The notes under the pieces are model-generated. The model had not been told where the DNA came from, made no database searches, and was given only the letters and a program-made list of their open reading frames with translations. A stretch of 64,000 nucleotides of DNA from Spiroplasma gladiatoris (GTDB lineage Bacteria > Bacillota_I > Bacilli_A > Mycoplasmatales > Mycoplasmataceae), in the NCBI RefSeq assembly GCF_004379335.1, contig NZ_CP038013.1:682001-746000 (forward strand). Reading direction: 5' to 3'. Made by a program: the position numbers and the translations under genes. Positions 1 through 12,873 of the stretch are shown in pieces (within the stretch, counting starts at the first letter, position 1; each line of letters opens with the position of its first letter).

Positions 1-19
1 GTTAATTTTTATTATACAC

Positions 20-116
20 TTATTTATGTATAAACATAAAAATAATATTTTTTTTATACATAAATAAAGTTAAAAAATTTTTACTCTTGTAAAGTTGTAA
101 AATATTTATAGGAGGA
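20..116. promoter_or_regulatory. Leader with 15-bp inverted repeat and Shine-Dalgarno
   Basis: Positions 20-34 and 53-67 form a perfect 15-bp inverted repeat with an 18-base AT-rich loop. It may be the terminator of a gene to the left or a leader hairpin of the permease gene. A strong ribosome binding site, GGAGG at 111-115, lies 9 bases before the TTG at 125 and decides the start of the first gene. Confidence 0.4.
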
Positions 117-124
117 AAATATAA

Positions 125-1564
125 TTGATTAAAAATATTGATGAGTATTTGATTAAAATTGAAAAAGACATTGAAAAAGTCTATGAAATTTCAAATAATT
201 TAATGAGTTTTAAAAAAACAACTAAAGAAATTAAAAAAAGCATAATTAAAGATTGAAAAGATAAAAATATTGATAATAATCAAAAAGTTAATTGCTTAAG
301 TACTTTAAAAAAAAGTTATAAAGAATATTTAAAGATTTTTGATAAAAAGAGTAAAGATAACTTTATAAATTTAAATCAACAATATAATCAATACATTGAT
401 ACTTACAACAAAGATAAAAAACCTTTAAAAAAGAAAATATCTGTTAAAGCAATGAAAATTTTAGGAATAAGTTTAGTTCCATTAATGATGTTATTAGCTT
501 TATGTATTAGTTATTTATGTGTAAACAAAATTAATTTAACTAATCAAAATTCTATAATTGCATTTAGTTTATCAATGATTATTTTAGTAGTTTGTTTAAT
601 ATTTTTAGTTTTTATAATCATATTTTCAACTAAAAAATCAGTATTAGATTACAAGAATAAATCTTATATTTGTGCAAGCATTGGATTTACAGCAAGTTTT
701 TTTGATACATTAGGAATTGGTTCATTTGCAACTAACACTGGTCTTTTAAAAGCAACAAAAAGTTTAAAAGATGATAAAAAATTACCAGGAACATTGAATA
801 TTGGTATGGCAATTCCAAACTTATTTTCTGGTGTATTATTTATGACAAGTGTTAGTGTTGATTTAACAACTTTAATTACATTTGTATTATCTGCAATTAT
901 TGGTTCTTTAATTGGAAGTAGTATTGTTAATAAAATTAATAAAAAACTAATCGCTATTATAATGGGAGTAGTTCTTGCAATTACTTCAATTCTAATGCTT
1001 TTAACAGTCAAAGGAATTGAAATATTTCCATCAGGAAGTGCTATGGGAGTTTCAGATGTTTGATGAAAATTATTCTTAGGATGTCTTGCTTTTGTATTTT
1101 TAGGAATGATGATGAGTTTTGGAGTTGGTCTATATGCTCCAGCAATGGCAGTTATTTCATTTTTAGGAATTAACTTCTTAGTAGTATTTCCAATAATGAC
1201 TTGTAGTGCGGGGTTAACAATGCATATAAATGGTTATAAATTTTATTTTAAAAATAACTATATGCCAAAAACAAGCTTTTTTATGACAATGGGAGGTATA
1301 ATTGGAGTTTTAACTTCTTATACGATTGTATTTTTAGGTTTAATTACTTTATTAAAAGTTGATCAAACTTTAATAACAGATATTTTTAAATGATTAAGTG
1401 TTTTTGTTATTGCCTATTCTTCTTATACTTTATTTAGAAGTTATTTTAAACAAAGAAAAGTTGTAATAAGTGCTATACCAAAAATAAGTTATACTATTGA
1501 TTATTTGGATTTTAACAACTATATTAATAGTTTTTATACAAATACTTTTGTAAAAAATATCTAA
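125..1564 (+). CDS. Probable TauE/SafE-type membrane permease with a hydrophilic N-terminal domain
   Basis: A 479-residue protein starting at TTG 125, chosen because GGAGG sits 9 bases upstream and no ATG fits better. The first ~110 residues are Lys/Asp-rich and probably cytoplasmic. The rest is strongly hydrophobic, with about eight membrane segments. The stretch FFDTLGIGSFATNTGL near residue 190, followed by a small-residue helix with GSLIGSSIVNKIN, resembles the first repeat of TauE/SafE (TSUP) exporters of small organic sulfur or carboxylate anions. Substrate cannot be deduced. The protein is longer than the usual ~250-residue family member because of the N-terminal domain. Two adjacent TGA codons near 1062 are read as Trp. 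It stands alone and is followed by a terminator shared with the convergent PTS gene. Confidence 0.6.
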
Positions 1565-1570
1565 AAAAAA

Positions 1571-1604
1571 TGTTTCTTAAATAATTTTTAAGAAACATTT
1601 TTTT
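1571..1604. terminator. Bidirectional rho-independent terminator
   Basis: An 11-bp perfect stem (1571-1581 with 1587-1597) and a five-base loop are flanked by an A-run on the left and a T-run on the right. It can therefore end both the permease gene on the plus strand and the PTS gene on the minus strand. Confidence 0.85.
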
Positions 1605-1614
1605 ATTTGGTTTG

Positions 1615-3267
1615 TTATACTCTATTAGTTTTTATTTTTTTATTTTCTTTATAAGTTTTTTTTAATTCAAATATATCTTCATTAAAATCTTCTAAAAGTA
1701 AATTTCTTGTTCTTTGAGAAAAATATTTAACTTTGCCTAAAATTATTGTCATTAAAAACGTTACACAACAACTTACTAAAATTGATATTGCTCCTCATAA
1801 AAATCCTCCACCAAATCAAGTTGATACTCCAGTAGCATCTGGTGCTTTATGTTGGAACATTAAATAACCAAATATAGAACTTGCTCCTTGTAAAGCATAA
1901 GTGTTAGAAGCAACTAATACAAGACTTCCACAAAATACACCAATCGAACAAGCAATTAAAGGATATAAATGTTTTAAATTAACAGTAAATAATGAAGGTT
2001 CAGTTATACCTCCTACTATTGCAGATACACCATTTGATATTCCTAATTCTTTTAACTGTTTAACTTTTCTATTTAAAACTACAAAAGCAATTGTTGCTAC
2101 TCCTTGCGAAACATTTGAAAGTGTACATAATCCTTGAATGATTGTTGCTCCATACATTGCTTGACCTTGTAAAATAATTGGTGTTAATGAATGGTGTAAT
2201 CCAGTAATCACTAAAGGACCATATAACGCTCCAATTAAAGGAACTGCTATATATTTTGCAATGTAATTTGTACTTAATCAATTCACTGAAATTGATAAAT
2301 AATTTGTAAATAACATTCCAATTGGAGCAATAATAAATACTGAAAATAAGAATGTAACTGCAATTATTAATACTGGACTTAAAATGTTTCTAGCAGTAAC
2401 ATTTTTTATTTTAGAAGTTCATCTTTCCATATAAGCTCCAAAAATTGCAACTATAATCATTGGAACCATTAAACCATTAAAGTTGATTTTAAAAGGATAA
2501 GTAGTTCCTTCTCCAAATAAAGTTCAACCAGGATATTGACCAAGAATTGTTTGACCTTCTTCAGGTTTTACATCTCCCATATTAATTAAACCCGGAGCAG
2601 TTAATACAACTGCAATTAATATTCCGTAAATTGGAGTACATCTCATTGCTTTAAAAACAGTATAACCTACAGCAATTGTTATAAATAATGAAAAAGTACT
2701 AGTCAATACATTTAAGATATCTGCAAATTGTCCTAAAAAATGAACACTATCTCCAGCTGAAGTATTAGCTCCATTTCATTCTACAGTTAATAACGATCAA
2801 ATTGTTAATAAAAGTCCATATCCAATTAAGGGATAAACTATTGGGGAAAAAACTTTACTTATAAAAGATAAACACTTATTAGTAATTCCTTTTACTCGAA
2901 ATTTACCTTTCATTTTTGATATTTCATCATTTTGTTTAGTAACAAAATTTATATCATCACTTGAGACTTTTATGTTTTTATCAATTATAGTTTTTCCATC
3001 AATATCATAGTTATTAATCTTACAAAATGTTTCATAGAAATTTTTAACATCCATCCCAATTATGACTTGATATTCATTTCCTCCAACATTTTTTTTAATA
3101 CCAGTTGAATAACTTGCTTTTTTTATCTCTTCTTCATTTACTATGTCTCAATTTTTAAGTTGAAATCTCATTCTAGTCATACAGTGCATAAATGAAATGA
3201 TGTTTTCATAACCACCAAGACTATTAAATAATTCTTGAGCACTGTTAATATAATCTTTTTTAATCAT
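1615..3267 (-). CDS. PTS EIIBC transporter, sucrose/trehalose/beta-glucoside branch
   Basis: A 550-residue membrane permease of the phosphotransferase system. It phosphorylates a disaccharide or beta-glucoside during uptake. The EIIB domain comes first (residues ~1-90) with the phosphocysteine motif HCMTRMRFQL near residue 30. The EIIC domain follows, with the family motifs GLHHSLTPIIL and GGITEPSLFTVNLK. No EIIA domain is present, so a separate EIIA must supply phosphate, unlike the two PTS genes at 38.8-47.4 kb. The ATG at 3267 lies four bases after the stop of the glycosidase gene and its ribosome binding site is inside that gene, so the two are co-translated. The adjacent GH1 enzyme argues for a beta-glucoside substrate. 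Several TGA codons encode Trp. Confidence 0.88.
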
Positions 3268-3271
3268 TACT

Positions 3272-4633
3272 CTATCCTTTCTTAGCTTCAATCATTTGTT
3301 TATATCAATATGCTGATTTTTTAAATTTACGACTTTGATCTTTTAAATCAACTTCAATTAATCCATAACGATTTTTAAAAGCATTTCTAAAACTTCAACA
3401 ATCAAGTGCTGCTCATAAATGATATCCAAAGCAATTTGATCCATCATCAATTGCTTTTTTAATTTGTAGTAAATGATCTGTTAAAAATTCAATTCGATAG
3501 TCATCTTCAATCATACCTTGTTGATTTCTATAGCGTTCTTCATTTTCAACTCCCATTCCATTCTCTGCAATATATCAAGGAATGTTATTAAAATCATTTT
3601 TTATTTCCATTCCAATTTCATATAATGCTTCAGGATATATTTCTCAACCTCTATGAGGATTAATTTTTGCATTTTCTGGTATTTTTATTTCAAATTTATC
3701 CATAACTCATCTATTTAAATTATTTTCTTTACATTTAACTCGACAAGGAAAATAATAATTTATCCCTAAAAAGTCTATTTTAGTTTGTTTAATAATATCA
3801 ATTTCTTCTTGGGAGTGAGCTGGCAACATATCATATTCTTTTAAAGTTTCTATTAAAATAGGATCAATTTGTCCATTATACATAATTTTTAAAGGTCCTC
3901 TATTTACATATGCATCATAAATTCTTGCTGCATCAATATCTTCTTTACTTTGTGAATAAGCATAAGTATAGTTTCAATTAAATACAACTCCAATTTTTGC
4001 TTTTAAATTATGTTTTTTGTATTCTAATAAAACTTTTGAATGTGCTAAAAATATTCCAAATGCTTGGTTAACAGCTTGTTTTGGATCATTTAATGCAGGA
4101 TAATGTTTATCATTTAAATAACCTTCATAAACTGGAACTAAAGGTTCGTTAAATGTAACATAATAATCAACTTCGTCATTAAATTCTTGAAAAACAAAGT
4201 TACAGTAGTTTACAAAACTATTAATCACTTCACGTGATTCTCATCCACCCTTTTGATGCGCTCATAAAGGCATATCAAAATGAAATAATGTCATAAATAT
4301 TTTGATGTTATTTTTTTTATACTCGTTAATATAATCATGATAAAAATTTACAGCTTCATGGTTAAGGTTTTTACCATCAGGAAATAGTCTCGCTCATGAA
4401 AAACCAGTTCTTAATGAATCAAATCCAATTTCTTTAAACATTTTTATATCATTTTTATAATGTCTAGTAATGTCACAAGTTATTTCTGGTCCAACACGAT
4501 CATAAAATAACTCTGGATGTTCTTGAAAGTATTTATCAAAAGTTAAATCCCCAATTTTTGTAATACCCTTTCCTTCTGTTTGCATAGAACTCATAGAAGC
4601 TCCAATTTGAAAATCTTTTTTAAATATAATCAT
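3272..4633 (-). CDS. GH1 6-phospho-beta-glucosidase
   Basis: A 453-residue family 1 glycoside hydrolase, the usual length for the family. It hydrolyses the phosphorylated beta-glucoside delivered by the downstream PTS gene, in the cytoplasm. The acid/base glutamate is in TFNEPLVPVYEGY and the nucleophile is in WYIAENGMGVE. The C-terminus AYWYKQMIE is typical of GH1. The start at 4633 is preceded by AGGAGGAAT. It is the first gene of a two-gene operon, and an RpiR-type regulator is divergently transcribed. The family also contains 6-phospho-beta-galactosidases. The PTS neighbour favours glucoside, but specificity is inferred. Confidence 0.9.
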
Positions 4634-4753
4634 ATATTATTCCTCCTAATTTGATACTAACTATTAGAATTTTTTTTACAATTAAAATATCATAATAGAG
4701 AAATTTTTCATAAATTAAGAAGTTTTTTGTTAATATAAATAAGAGGTAAATTT
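4634..4753. promoter_or_regulatory. Divergent promoter region between GH1 and RpiR genes
   Basis: These 120 bases separate two divergent genes and must hold both promoters and probably the RpiR operator. An imperfect palindrome, GAGAAATTTTTC, lies near 4697-4710. AAGAGG at 4740-4745 is the ribosome binding site of the regulator, and AGGAGG serves the glycosidase. I could not assign the -10 boxes with confidence. Confidence 0.35.
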
Positions 4754-5515
4754 ATGTTTAAAAGTATAAAAGAAAAGCTAACTTTAATTAAAAATAATTT
4801 GGAAAATCAAACTCATATTTTAATAGCAAACTATTTATTAGAATGTATTGAAAATAAAAAAACACCCAAAATAAATGAGTGTTCTAAAAAAGCATTTTGT
4901 TCTGAATCAGTTATAACTGCTTTTTCAAAAAAATATGGATATGAAGGATTTAAAGAATTAGCTACAAGAATTAAAGTAGAAATTGAATATTATAACTATA
5001 ATACAAAACATAATAATATTGAAAATGAAAAAAATAAATATTATAAAAAGTTATTACTTAATTCTTTTGAAATGATTGATGATCAATACTTAAAAACTCA
5101 AAATATAATTAACTCTATAAAAAATGTTAAACGCATTTTTGTATTTAGTAGTTATCAACAAATGTTTAATGCTGAATTATTTACAAGTGAATTGAATTTA
5201 TTAGGATATGATGCAAGGTTTAATTTTCAAAGAAAGCTAAATCAAGCATGAATAAATATTATTGATCAAAATGATTTAGTAATAGTTATGGCATTTGGAT
5301 TAGATAATCAATACTTAGTAAATCATTATGAATTAATTAAAAATAAAACTAAAAACATATTTTTAATAAGCTCTCCTTCTCAAATGCACAAATTTGAAAT
5401 ATATAAAGAATTAATTGTTGTTGATTGTTATGAAAGAGCAAATATAACAGAATCAACTAGAAGTATTTTATTAATGTATTTGTTAAGTCAAATAGTATTT
5501 GAATTAAATAGTTAA
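4754..5515 (+). CDS. RpiR-family transcriptional regulator of the beta-glucoside operon
   Basis: A 253-residue RpiR regulator. The N-terminal ~75 residues form the RpiR helix-turn-helix, with the diagnostic stretch KKAFCSESVITAFSKKYGYE followed by GFKELATRIKVEIE. The C-terminal part is a SIS-like sugar-phosphate domain: VKRIFVFSSYQQMFNAEL and a second half near 5288-5515. It is divergent from the GH1-PTS operon at 3.3-4.6 kb and is therefore its likely local regulator, sensing a sugar phosphate. Three related regulators occur at 41.4, 42.7 and 47.5 kb. A TGA-encoded Trp lies near 5251. Confidence 0.85.
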
Positions 5516-5648
5516 CTATTATATTTATGTAGATAATAGATATATGAAATAAAAAATAATCTTGACTTTAGAACAACTTTTTTAAAAAATAAATTATCTA
5601 TTTATTATTTAATTGATAAAACATTGTATTTTTATTATATAAAATAAT

Positions 5649-6321
5649 TTACAATAGAAAATAATCATCTAAAATTGATAAATAGTAAAAAATAGATAAA
5701 CAAAGTTCGTTTATATAGTTTCTTATATTTAATTCTATTTTTCCATCTAAAAAAATAATTTGTGTATTATGGGTGCTTAGATTCCTGATTTCATATAAAA
5801 AATTTGTATACAAACCAATTTTGTCAAAATAATCAACATATTTTGATTTTTTAAAACTAATATCTCTAATAAATTTTCTTTTGTCCTTTATATTTAATAA
5901 TTTTATAAAGTCATTATTATGAGTTTCTATAGTTGTTTTTAAAATGCATTCGGTTATGTCATATCTATTAATAATATTAATTATCAATGTTTCAAGCTCA
6001 ATTCTTTGTATATCTAAATAAAATAAATCAATATCTTTAATTTCGTAAATTTTTTTAGTTACATATGAATTAAAAAATAATAAGTCAGTTTTTATATGTT
6101 CATAATAAACTTTATTATTAATTTGAAAACTAATTTCTTCTATTAAGGATATTAGTGTAAATTTTATGTTTTCAATACTTGTATTAAAGTTTAATAATAT
6201 ATTTAGAAACTTAGATATTTTATCATTTAAATATTGACAAGAAAAAAATTAATTTTTTCTATATTGATATTAGAACTCAATAAAATCTTAAAAAACTTAT
6301 TAATTTTTTTAAAGCATGCAT
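5649..6321 (-). pseudogene. Frameshifted HEPN-like protein
   Basis: A ~220-residue helical protein can be read from ATG 6321, which follows AGAGGT, only if two single-base indels are repaired: A7 near 6308 and T7 near 6245. The longest open stretch runs from 6246 to the stop at 5649. Near the C-terminus it carries EIRNLSTHN (Arg codon 5784-5786, His codon 5769-5771), an R-N-x3-H motif like that of HEPN ribonucleases, followed by a ~50-residue helical tail. The same layout is seen in the genes at 24906 and 31678. It is either a decayed defence gene or an intact gene with homopolymer sequencing errors. Family assignment rests on the motif and the helical pattern. Confidence 0.5.
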
Positions 6322-6699
6322 ATTGTTTAACCTCTATTTATTTGTAGAAATAGTTTTTTTATATTTCAATATTAATAAATTTTTAACATATTTTTTAAGA
6401 TTTAAATATATTATAGTATGCTATAAATTTATTTTCTTATTTTATTTTTTAATTTACAATAATCATTTATAAGTTTTAACTATTATTATTGAAATTTGTT
6501 TAATATTTAATTCAAATGATATTTTGTCAATGATTTCTCTACATATATATCTATCTAAATCTTTTATAATTTTTAGATATATTTTCAAGTCATTTTTTTA
6601 TTTTCTAATATAAAATACTGATTTTTAACCGGTCTGCTTAATTTCTTTATTTTTGGTTTATTGATAAGTTTTGTTATTTGTAAAATTTATAGATTTTAT

Positions 6700-7215
6700 A
6701 TTATTTATAAGTCTCAATTAAAAATTTAATTGTTTTATGTTCCTTAGCGATTATAAATACTTCAAAAAAATTTATCCGTAACTTTTTAATTAAATATATG
6801 TGATATAAGTTTTTTCATAATTAAATTGTTTTTTTCATCATTCCATTTATGTTTAATTAAGAATAAGTATTAACCGGTCCTACTGTTAAACTTATATTTT
6901 TAATTCATGAATTTTGTAAATTAAATTTAACTAATTATCCAGGTACTCCAACTATAGCAATATTTTCTGCAATAGATATAATTTTTTTGCCAAATCAAAA
7001 GTTTATTTTATGACGATTGCTTAAATAAAAAAGTTTGATTCTTGTTTATATTTTAATTTCATCATTTGTTGATAGCATTATCGCAAATTACACAAATTAC
7101 ATCTATTGGTTTTAAGATTGTTGATTTTTTATTTAAATTTAAAAGTACTTTAAGTTTTTTTGTTAAAACTTTCTGTTTCATACTATCAACCCTTATTGTT
7201 TTAATGTTTTTCATT
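6700..7215 (-). pseudogene. Relic of a zinc-type alcohol dehydrogenase
   Basis: No open frame survives here, but fragments on the minus strand fall in the order expected of a zinc alcohol dehydrogenase. ILKPIDVICVI near 7100-7130 resembles the N-terminal KPTDVIVKV segment. AENIAIVGVPG with ISLTVGPVNT at 6880-6980 resembles the Rossmann end and following strand. FFEVFIIAKEHKTIKFLIET near 6720-6780 resembles the C-terminal helix and strand. The rest of 6322-7294 holds no gene that I can see. The call is tentative because each fragment is short. Confidence 0.35.
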
Positions 7216-7294
7216 ATTTACTTTTAATTAGGAAATGTCTAAGTCATTAAAATATTAATAATATCCAGATATATGAATTTAGTAAATATAAAAA

Positions 7295-10200
7295 TTATAT
7301 TTCTTTGATAGCTTTTAAAACATTTTTTAAAAATTGTTCTTTGTATTTTTTATCACTACTTCATCAGTGAGTAGATAATATTCTTTCAAACTTTCATCCT
7401 CTTTTTTCTAAATAATATTGACGATCAATATCTCTTTTTCTATCAAAATCAGATGAATGATAAGTATAACCATCACACTCTATTGCTAAAGCATATTCTT
7501 CTTTTTGCTTATCTAAAATTGTAATATCAATTTTATAACCGCATGCATCTGTTTGATTTCTTAATTCATATCTATCTTTATATGGAGTAATTAATTTATC
7601 AATTTCATTAAACACTTCTACTTCAAACTCTGAATCAAATTGTTTTAATTCATTATTTTGATTATCATTGTAATTATTTTTAAAGATTAAAGCATTTGCA
7701 TCTTTTATAGTTTCACGATTTTGTAGTAACTCTGCAAAACTTAAAAAGTCTCTTAAATCAATTGCTCCTTGTTTATTTGGATTCATTGTTCTTGAATGAA
7801 TTGATTTAACAATAATCATTTTATGTTTTGCTCTTGTGATTGCTACATTTAAACGTCTTTGTCCACCTTCTAAGTTTAAAGGTCCATAGTTGTTAATAAA
7901 TTTTCCATCTTTTTTTGGAGCAAAAGCAATTGAAAATATTATTACATCTCTTTCATCACCTTGAACGTTTTCAATGTTTTTAACAAATAACTCATTTCCT
8001 TTTTCTAAATTTAATAAGTTTTGAAGTTTAACTGAATTAATTGCTGCTTTATCAATTAAAGAGTCAATTAATTTTTTTTGATCTGCATTGAATGTAATTA
8101 CTCCAATAGTTTTTCCTTCATAATCAGGATCTTTTAATAATTGTAAAATTAATTTTACAATTATATTTGCTTCTTCAACATTAACTCCATTTTCAAAGTT
8201 ACCTTCTGCTGAAATTATTTCGATTGGTAAAAAACTTTTTTGATTTTTATTTACAACTTGTAGTTTTGATTCATAATATCTTGAATTAGAAAAATTAATA
8301 AGTTCAGTGTAATTGCTTCGATAATGATATTGCAACATACTTTTAGGATATCTTGAATTAGCAAAGTCAATTAAACTTTCTGCTTTTGCTAAATTTAATT
8401 TATCAATATCTTCTAATTGATTTTCTAATTCTTCTTCATCTCCTTCTAATTTATCACTAAAGAAATTAGTTGGAGGCAATTGTTTATCATCTCCTACAAT
8501 AATATATTTTTTAGCTCTAAATAATGCAGGAATACATTTTTCTACAAAGATTTGTGAAGCTTCGTCAAATATTACAAAATCAAATTCTTTTTCATTTAAC
8601 TTTAAAAAGTTTTGATTTGAAGCATTGTTAGGGTTTGTAATAATTATAGGAAATAATATTTTTAATAGTTCCATATAATTTTTAAAATAAGTTGTAAGTC
8701 GGATTTGTTTTCTACTATTAATAGCATTACCTAAACTTTTAAATAATTTAGAATATTTAATTCCTTCATATTCTCTTTTTTTACTTTCAAATAATTTATC
8801 AACAACATTATCAATATGTTTATTATAAATTCATTTAACATCATTTAAATATCTTTGGCTTGAGTCTTTTTTAATTAATTCAATTCATTTATTTGCATCT
8901 TTTAAGATACTTTGATATTTAATTTTATGATCATTTATATAAACTGCACATAAATAGTCATAGTCATAAATATTAATTTGATTATTATTATTTAATGCTA
9001 AAGCATATAAAATTTCAATTATGTTATCATATGTAACATTATTAATTGATTTAACTAAAAAACATAAATTATTATAATTGGTTTGATTAATTTTATCATT
9101 TAAAAAGTTTTGAAATTTGTTTTTAGAAAATAATGGCAATTTAGTTTTATATTTATTTTTTATAAATAAATTATAAAAAAATATTTTTCTTTTATTATCA
9201 TCTAAATAAATTTGAGAAAATATATTTTTTTTATACATAGTTTTTATATCTAAAGTTTTAAATACATTAAACAAACTATTATATTTTTGATTAATATCAT
9301 ATTCATTTAATTCTTGTAACTTTTCAAAACTTGAATATGAAATACTATTTAAAATTATATTTTCATCAAATGTGTAATTATTAATATCATTTTTTAAATA
9401 CTGAATGATTTTTAAATATATTCTTCCGCTTTGACTTGTAAAGTGTTTTTTATATCTTTTTGCTAAATTAATACTACTATCAATTTTATCTCCATAATTT
9501 ATAAAAATATTTTTGTTATTATAATTATTTAATCTAGTTTGAGCTCTTAATTCAATTGCGTTATGAATTTTTTTAACTTGTTGATGAAATTGAACTCCTT
9601 CACTTTTATTAAATAACATTAAACAAAAATCTTTTAAATCTTTCATACGATCATAAACTACATCAGAAGCAACTTTTTTTTCTGTAATAAATAATGCTCG
9701 ATTATTATTAAAAATAATATTTGCTAAAAGATTAACTATTGTTTCAGATTTTCCAGTTCCTGGAGGTCCTCAAATAAATTGACTTCTGGATAATGAATTT
9801 GCAATTGCAGTTTTTTGAGTAACATCTAAATCTGAAATTTGTACAATTTCTTTTTCATTTCATTCAACATCAGCTTCTAAAGCTGGATCAATATTATTTG
9901 TAATAATTTCATCAATAAAATCTACTCTATCATCTTCTTCAATTTTATTATATGCAGAAAGTATTGCAGATGAAGCAATATCATAAAGTCCAAAAGAAAT
10001 ATAATTATTTAAAATTAATTCATTACGATTTACTTTAATAACATTTGTAAAATAATTATATAACTCTTCTTTTGTAAACTGAGTTGCTTCTTTTAAATTA
10101 TTTATATTAAATTCTTCTAAGTGATTATTTTTAATAAAAAATCCTGTTTTTTTAATTAAACTTAATACATATTCTAAACCATTATCAAAAAAATGTTCAT

Positions 10201-10723
10201 CAACTTCACTAAACTCTCAATTTAAATTATTTTTTGCAGCCATTAATAATAAGATTGAGTTGTTTAATTGTGGTTCATCATAATTAATATTTTTGATTTC
10301 AATAACATTACCTTTTATAGAAATATCTGCACGATATAAAATTAAAGGTGCTCTAAATACATTGGATTTATTATTATCTAAAATTCCTTCTATAAAATAT
10401 GATCCAACAAATAATGAGTGAATATTTTTTTCTTGAATGATTAAATTATTTTTTTTATAAATGCTTGAGAATTGATTTTTTAATAATTTATTGTTGTCTT
10501 TTTTATTATCAAGACTTTCAGCTATTTTAAATTCATAATTTTTTTTAACAAAATTAAAACCTTTGTTAGAACAAATAGTTGAACTACAAGCTTTTATAAG
10601 ATCAATTGAATAAGAATTTTCTTTAAAACTATTATAAAAAACTAATGATCTTTTATTAGTTTGTAATAATCTACTTTTAAATATATTTAAAATTTTATCT
10701 TCTTTTTTGTTTAATTCGCTCAT
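7295..10723 (-). CDS. DUF4011-type SF1 helicase with C-terminal Vsr/DUF559-like nuclease
   Basis: A single 1142-residue frame read through several TGA Trp codons. Residues ~1-170 resemble DUF4011, with SLFVGSYFIEGI and FRAPLILYRADI. An SF1 helicase core follows. Walker A is GPPGTGKSE, motif II is DEASQIF, motif III is VGDDKQLPPTNFF, motif V/VI is NVQGDERDVIIFS with GGQRRLNVAITRAK. The last ~120 residues are a PD-(D/E)XK nuclease of the Vsr/DUF559 kind, with TLAIECDGYTYHSS-like core (ALAIECDGYTYHSSDFDRKR) and YLEKRGWKFERILSTHWW. Proteins with DUF4011, helicase and Vsr domains are known in anti-phage defence (Hhe-like). This one is shorter than the Hhe proteins I recall. It probably translocates on nucleic acid and cleaves foreign DNA. 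It has its own start at 10723 with AAGAAAGG upstream. Confidence 0.8.
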
Positions 10724-10763
10724 AGTTACCTTTCTTTACAATAATTTAATCATAATTTTTATG

Positions 10764-12819
10764 TTAATTTAAGAATGCTTCATCGTTTTTGTCTAAATTA
10801 TCTTCTAATTTAAAATATAAAATTTTTTCTAATATTTTTTCAAAATCTGTAATATTTATTTTAATCTCTTCAATTTCTAATTTATTGATATTAAATAAAA
10901 AATATGTTTGATTTTATTCCTCTCTTAGTTAAAATATATCAGTTCATAATTAATTCAAAATACATATCATTACTTATCGCTTCATCTAACTTAAAAGATC
11001 ATAATAATTTAGCTTTTTTATCATAAGCATCAAAAATTCCACTAATAATAATTTCTTCTAAAAAATAATTTTTTTTAAATCTATCAAGAATAGCACAATT
11101 CTTAGAACTAATATATAAACCTTCTTTAAAGATTAAACTTTTATTAATATTTATTTCTTCAATTAATTTAATAGAATTATCAATAAACACTTCATCTAAT
11201 CAACAAAATTTAGAATTTTCTAATCGTGTGTATTTATAATTTCTACCTGAATTAATTGCTTCAATTATACATACAATTTGAGTTAATTCTGTAATGCCAC
11301 ACTTTTTTTATAAAATTTTCTTAATATTTTTTTGAACAAACTAAGAAGTTATTTTTGTCTTCTTCTTCAGAAATCATTATTTCTTTTTCAATTTCACTCA
11401 AAATTTTAGCTTTAAAATTTTCATTTTTGAATAAATAACTATATATACTTAAAGAACAGTTTATATTTAATACGTTTTCTTTAATTTTTTTATTTTTATA
11501 ATCTACTACAATAGTATTAGGAATATATTCAAAACTTACATTACTCTCATTAGAAAAATTATGCTTTACTATACTTAAGGAATTTTTAAAGTCATATATG
11601 ATATTTGATTCTACATAATCAAATAAGTTTGAAGATTTAAACCTTCTGCTTTTTATATTTGAGATATTTTTTTATTAAGCTGTATTAATTTAAAATTATT
11701 AGAAACTATATTGAAAGTTTCTAATAATTGATCTACATCTATAAAACTAGGTACATAATTATTTTTTGGTTGTAAAATTATTACTTTTTTCTTAGCTCTT
11801 GTTATTGCGATATAAGTTTATCTCTAACATCATCTGCTTCTTTACTATTTTTTGCTCTACTAAATCAGTAATCATCAAATCCATAAACAATAACTAAATC
11901 TGTTTCTCTACCTTTTGTTGAGCAAAAAGTCGTGATATTAATTTTATTATGTTTTAAAGATTTATCACCTCTAGTTTTATCATCTTTAATATAAATATGA
12001 TATTCATTACTTAAAAAATTAAAAAATTTATTAAATGAGTTATTTTCGTTTTGTACCTTAGTTGAATTCATTGAAACAAAAGTATTTTCATGTCCATATT
12101 TTTCAATCTCTTCTAAGATTAAATTTTTAATCAGATATATAACAAAGGGATCAAAAATAATATAATCAATTTTTTCTTCATTTTTTAAATCATATGGGTA
12201 AATAAAATCTTTTTTGTAAAAAGAATTATTTAAAAAATTACATACATTTTTTGGAACTCGAAAACTTACTAATAATTTTAACTTTAGCCAAGGCTTTTTT
12301 AATTCTATAAACAAAGAATTAGCCATTGTTAAATATCTGCAATCTAAGCCTGGATATTTATTTAATGTTTGCTTTCTATCATCAAATAAACAAATTGAGA
12401 TATTATCATTATTAAAATCTTTTAATACTTTTTTTATTAATTGATAATACAACATTTTCATATCTTGTACTTCATCTAAAATTAACACATCAGGTTTGTG
12501 TCACTACTATAAATAACATTATTTTTAATAGTTCTTATAATACCTTCATCATCAAAAATATCTTCTTCTTTATAAAGTTCTTTTGCTAAGGTATGATAAT
12601 TTTCAACTTTTAGGTTTTCTAAATTTTGTTCTTCTACTTTTTTTGGGTATCATCTTTTAAATATAAATTGTAAACTACTAGTAAAAACTTTTTTTCAGGA
12701 TAAAACTTAGCCATTTCAATTGCTTTTGAAGTTTTACCATTTCCAGTAACAGCTTCTACAATTAAATTGTTATTTAAAACTTTTTCAATAATTTCATTTT
12801 GTTATCGTGTTAATTTCAT
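10764..12819 (-). pseudogene. Decayed UvrD/FBH1-like SF1 helicase
   Basis: The start at 12819 reads MKLTR and then a TAA, where CAA (Gln) would be expected. Walker A VEAVTGNGKTS is intact. Further pieces lie in different frames: WYPKKVEEQNLENLKVENYH, then VLILDEVQDMKMLYY (motif II), VSFRVPKNVCNFLNN, TFCSTKGRETDLVIVYG, and ALTRAKKKVIILQPKN-like residues near 11760. The tail to 10764 is a further ~300 residues of unassigned sequence with frameshifts. At least one nonsense codon and several frameshifts make it non-functional as written. It lies directly downstream of the Z1/PD-(D/E)XK operon, with 54 bases between, and could once have been part of it. Confidence 0.75.
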
Positions 12820-12873
12820 ATTTTCACCCTTTTTAAAAAACCAAAATATTTAATTTGTTAATAAATAATACAA

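Noticed and set aside
664-1011. Antisense open frame opposite the TauE/SafE gene
   Set aside because: Its hydrophobic product mirrors the codon pattern of the real gene and it has no ribosome binding site. The same holds for other open frames opposite real genes, such as 1901-2137, 13299-13619 and 39004-39306.
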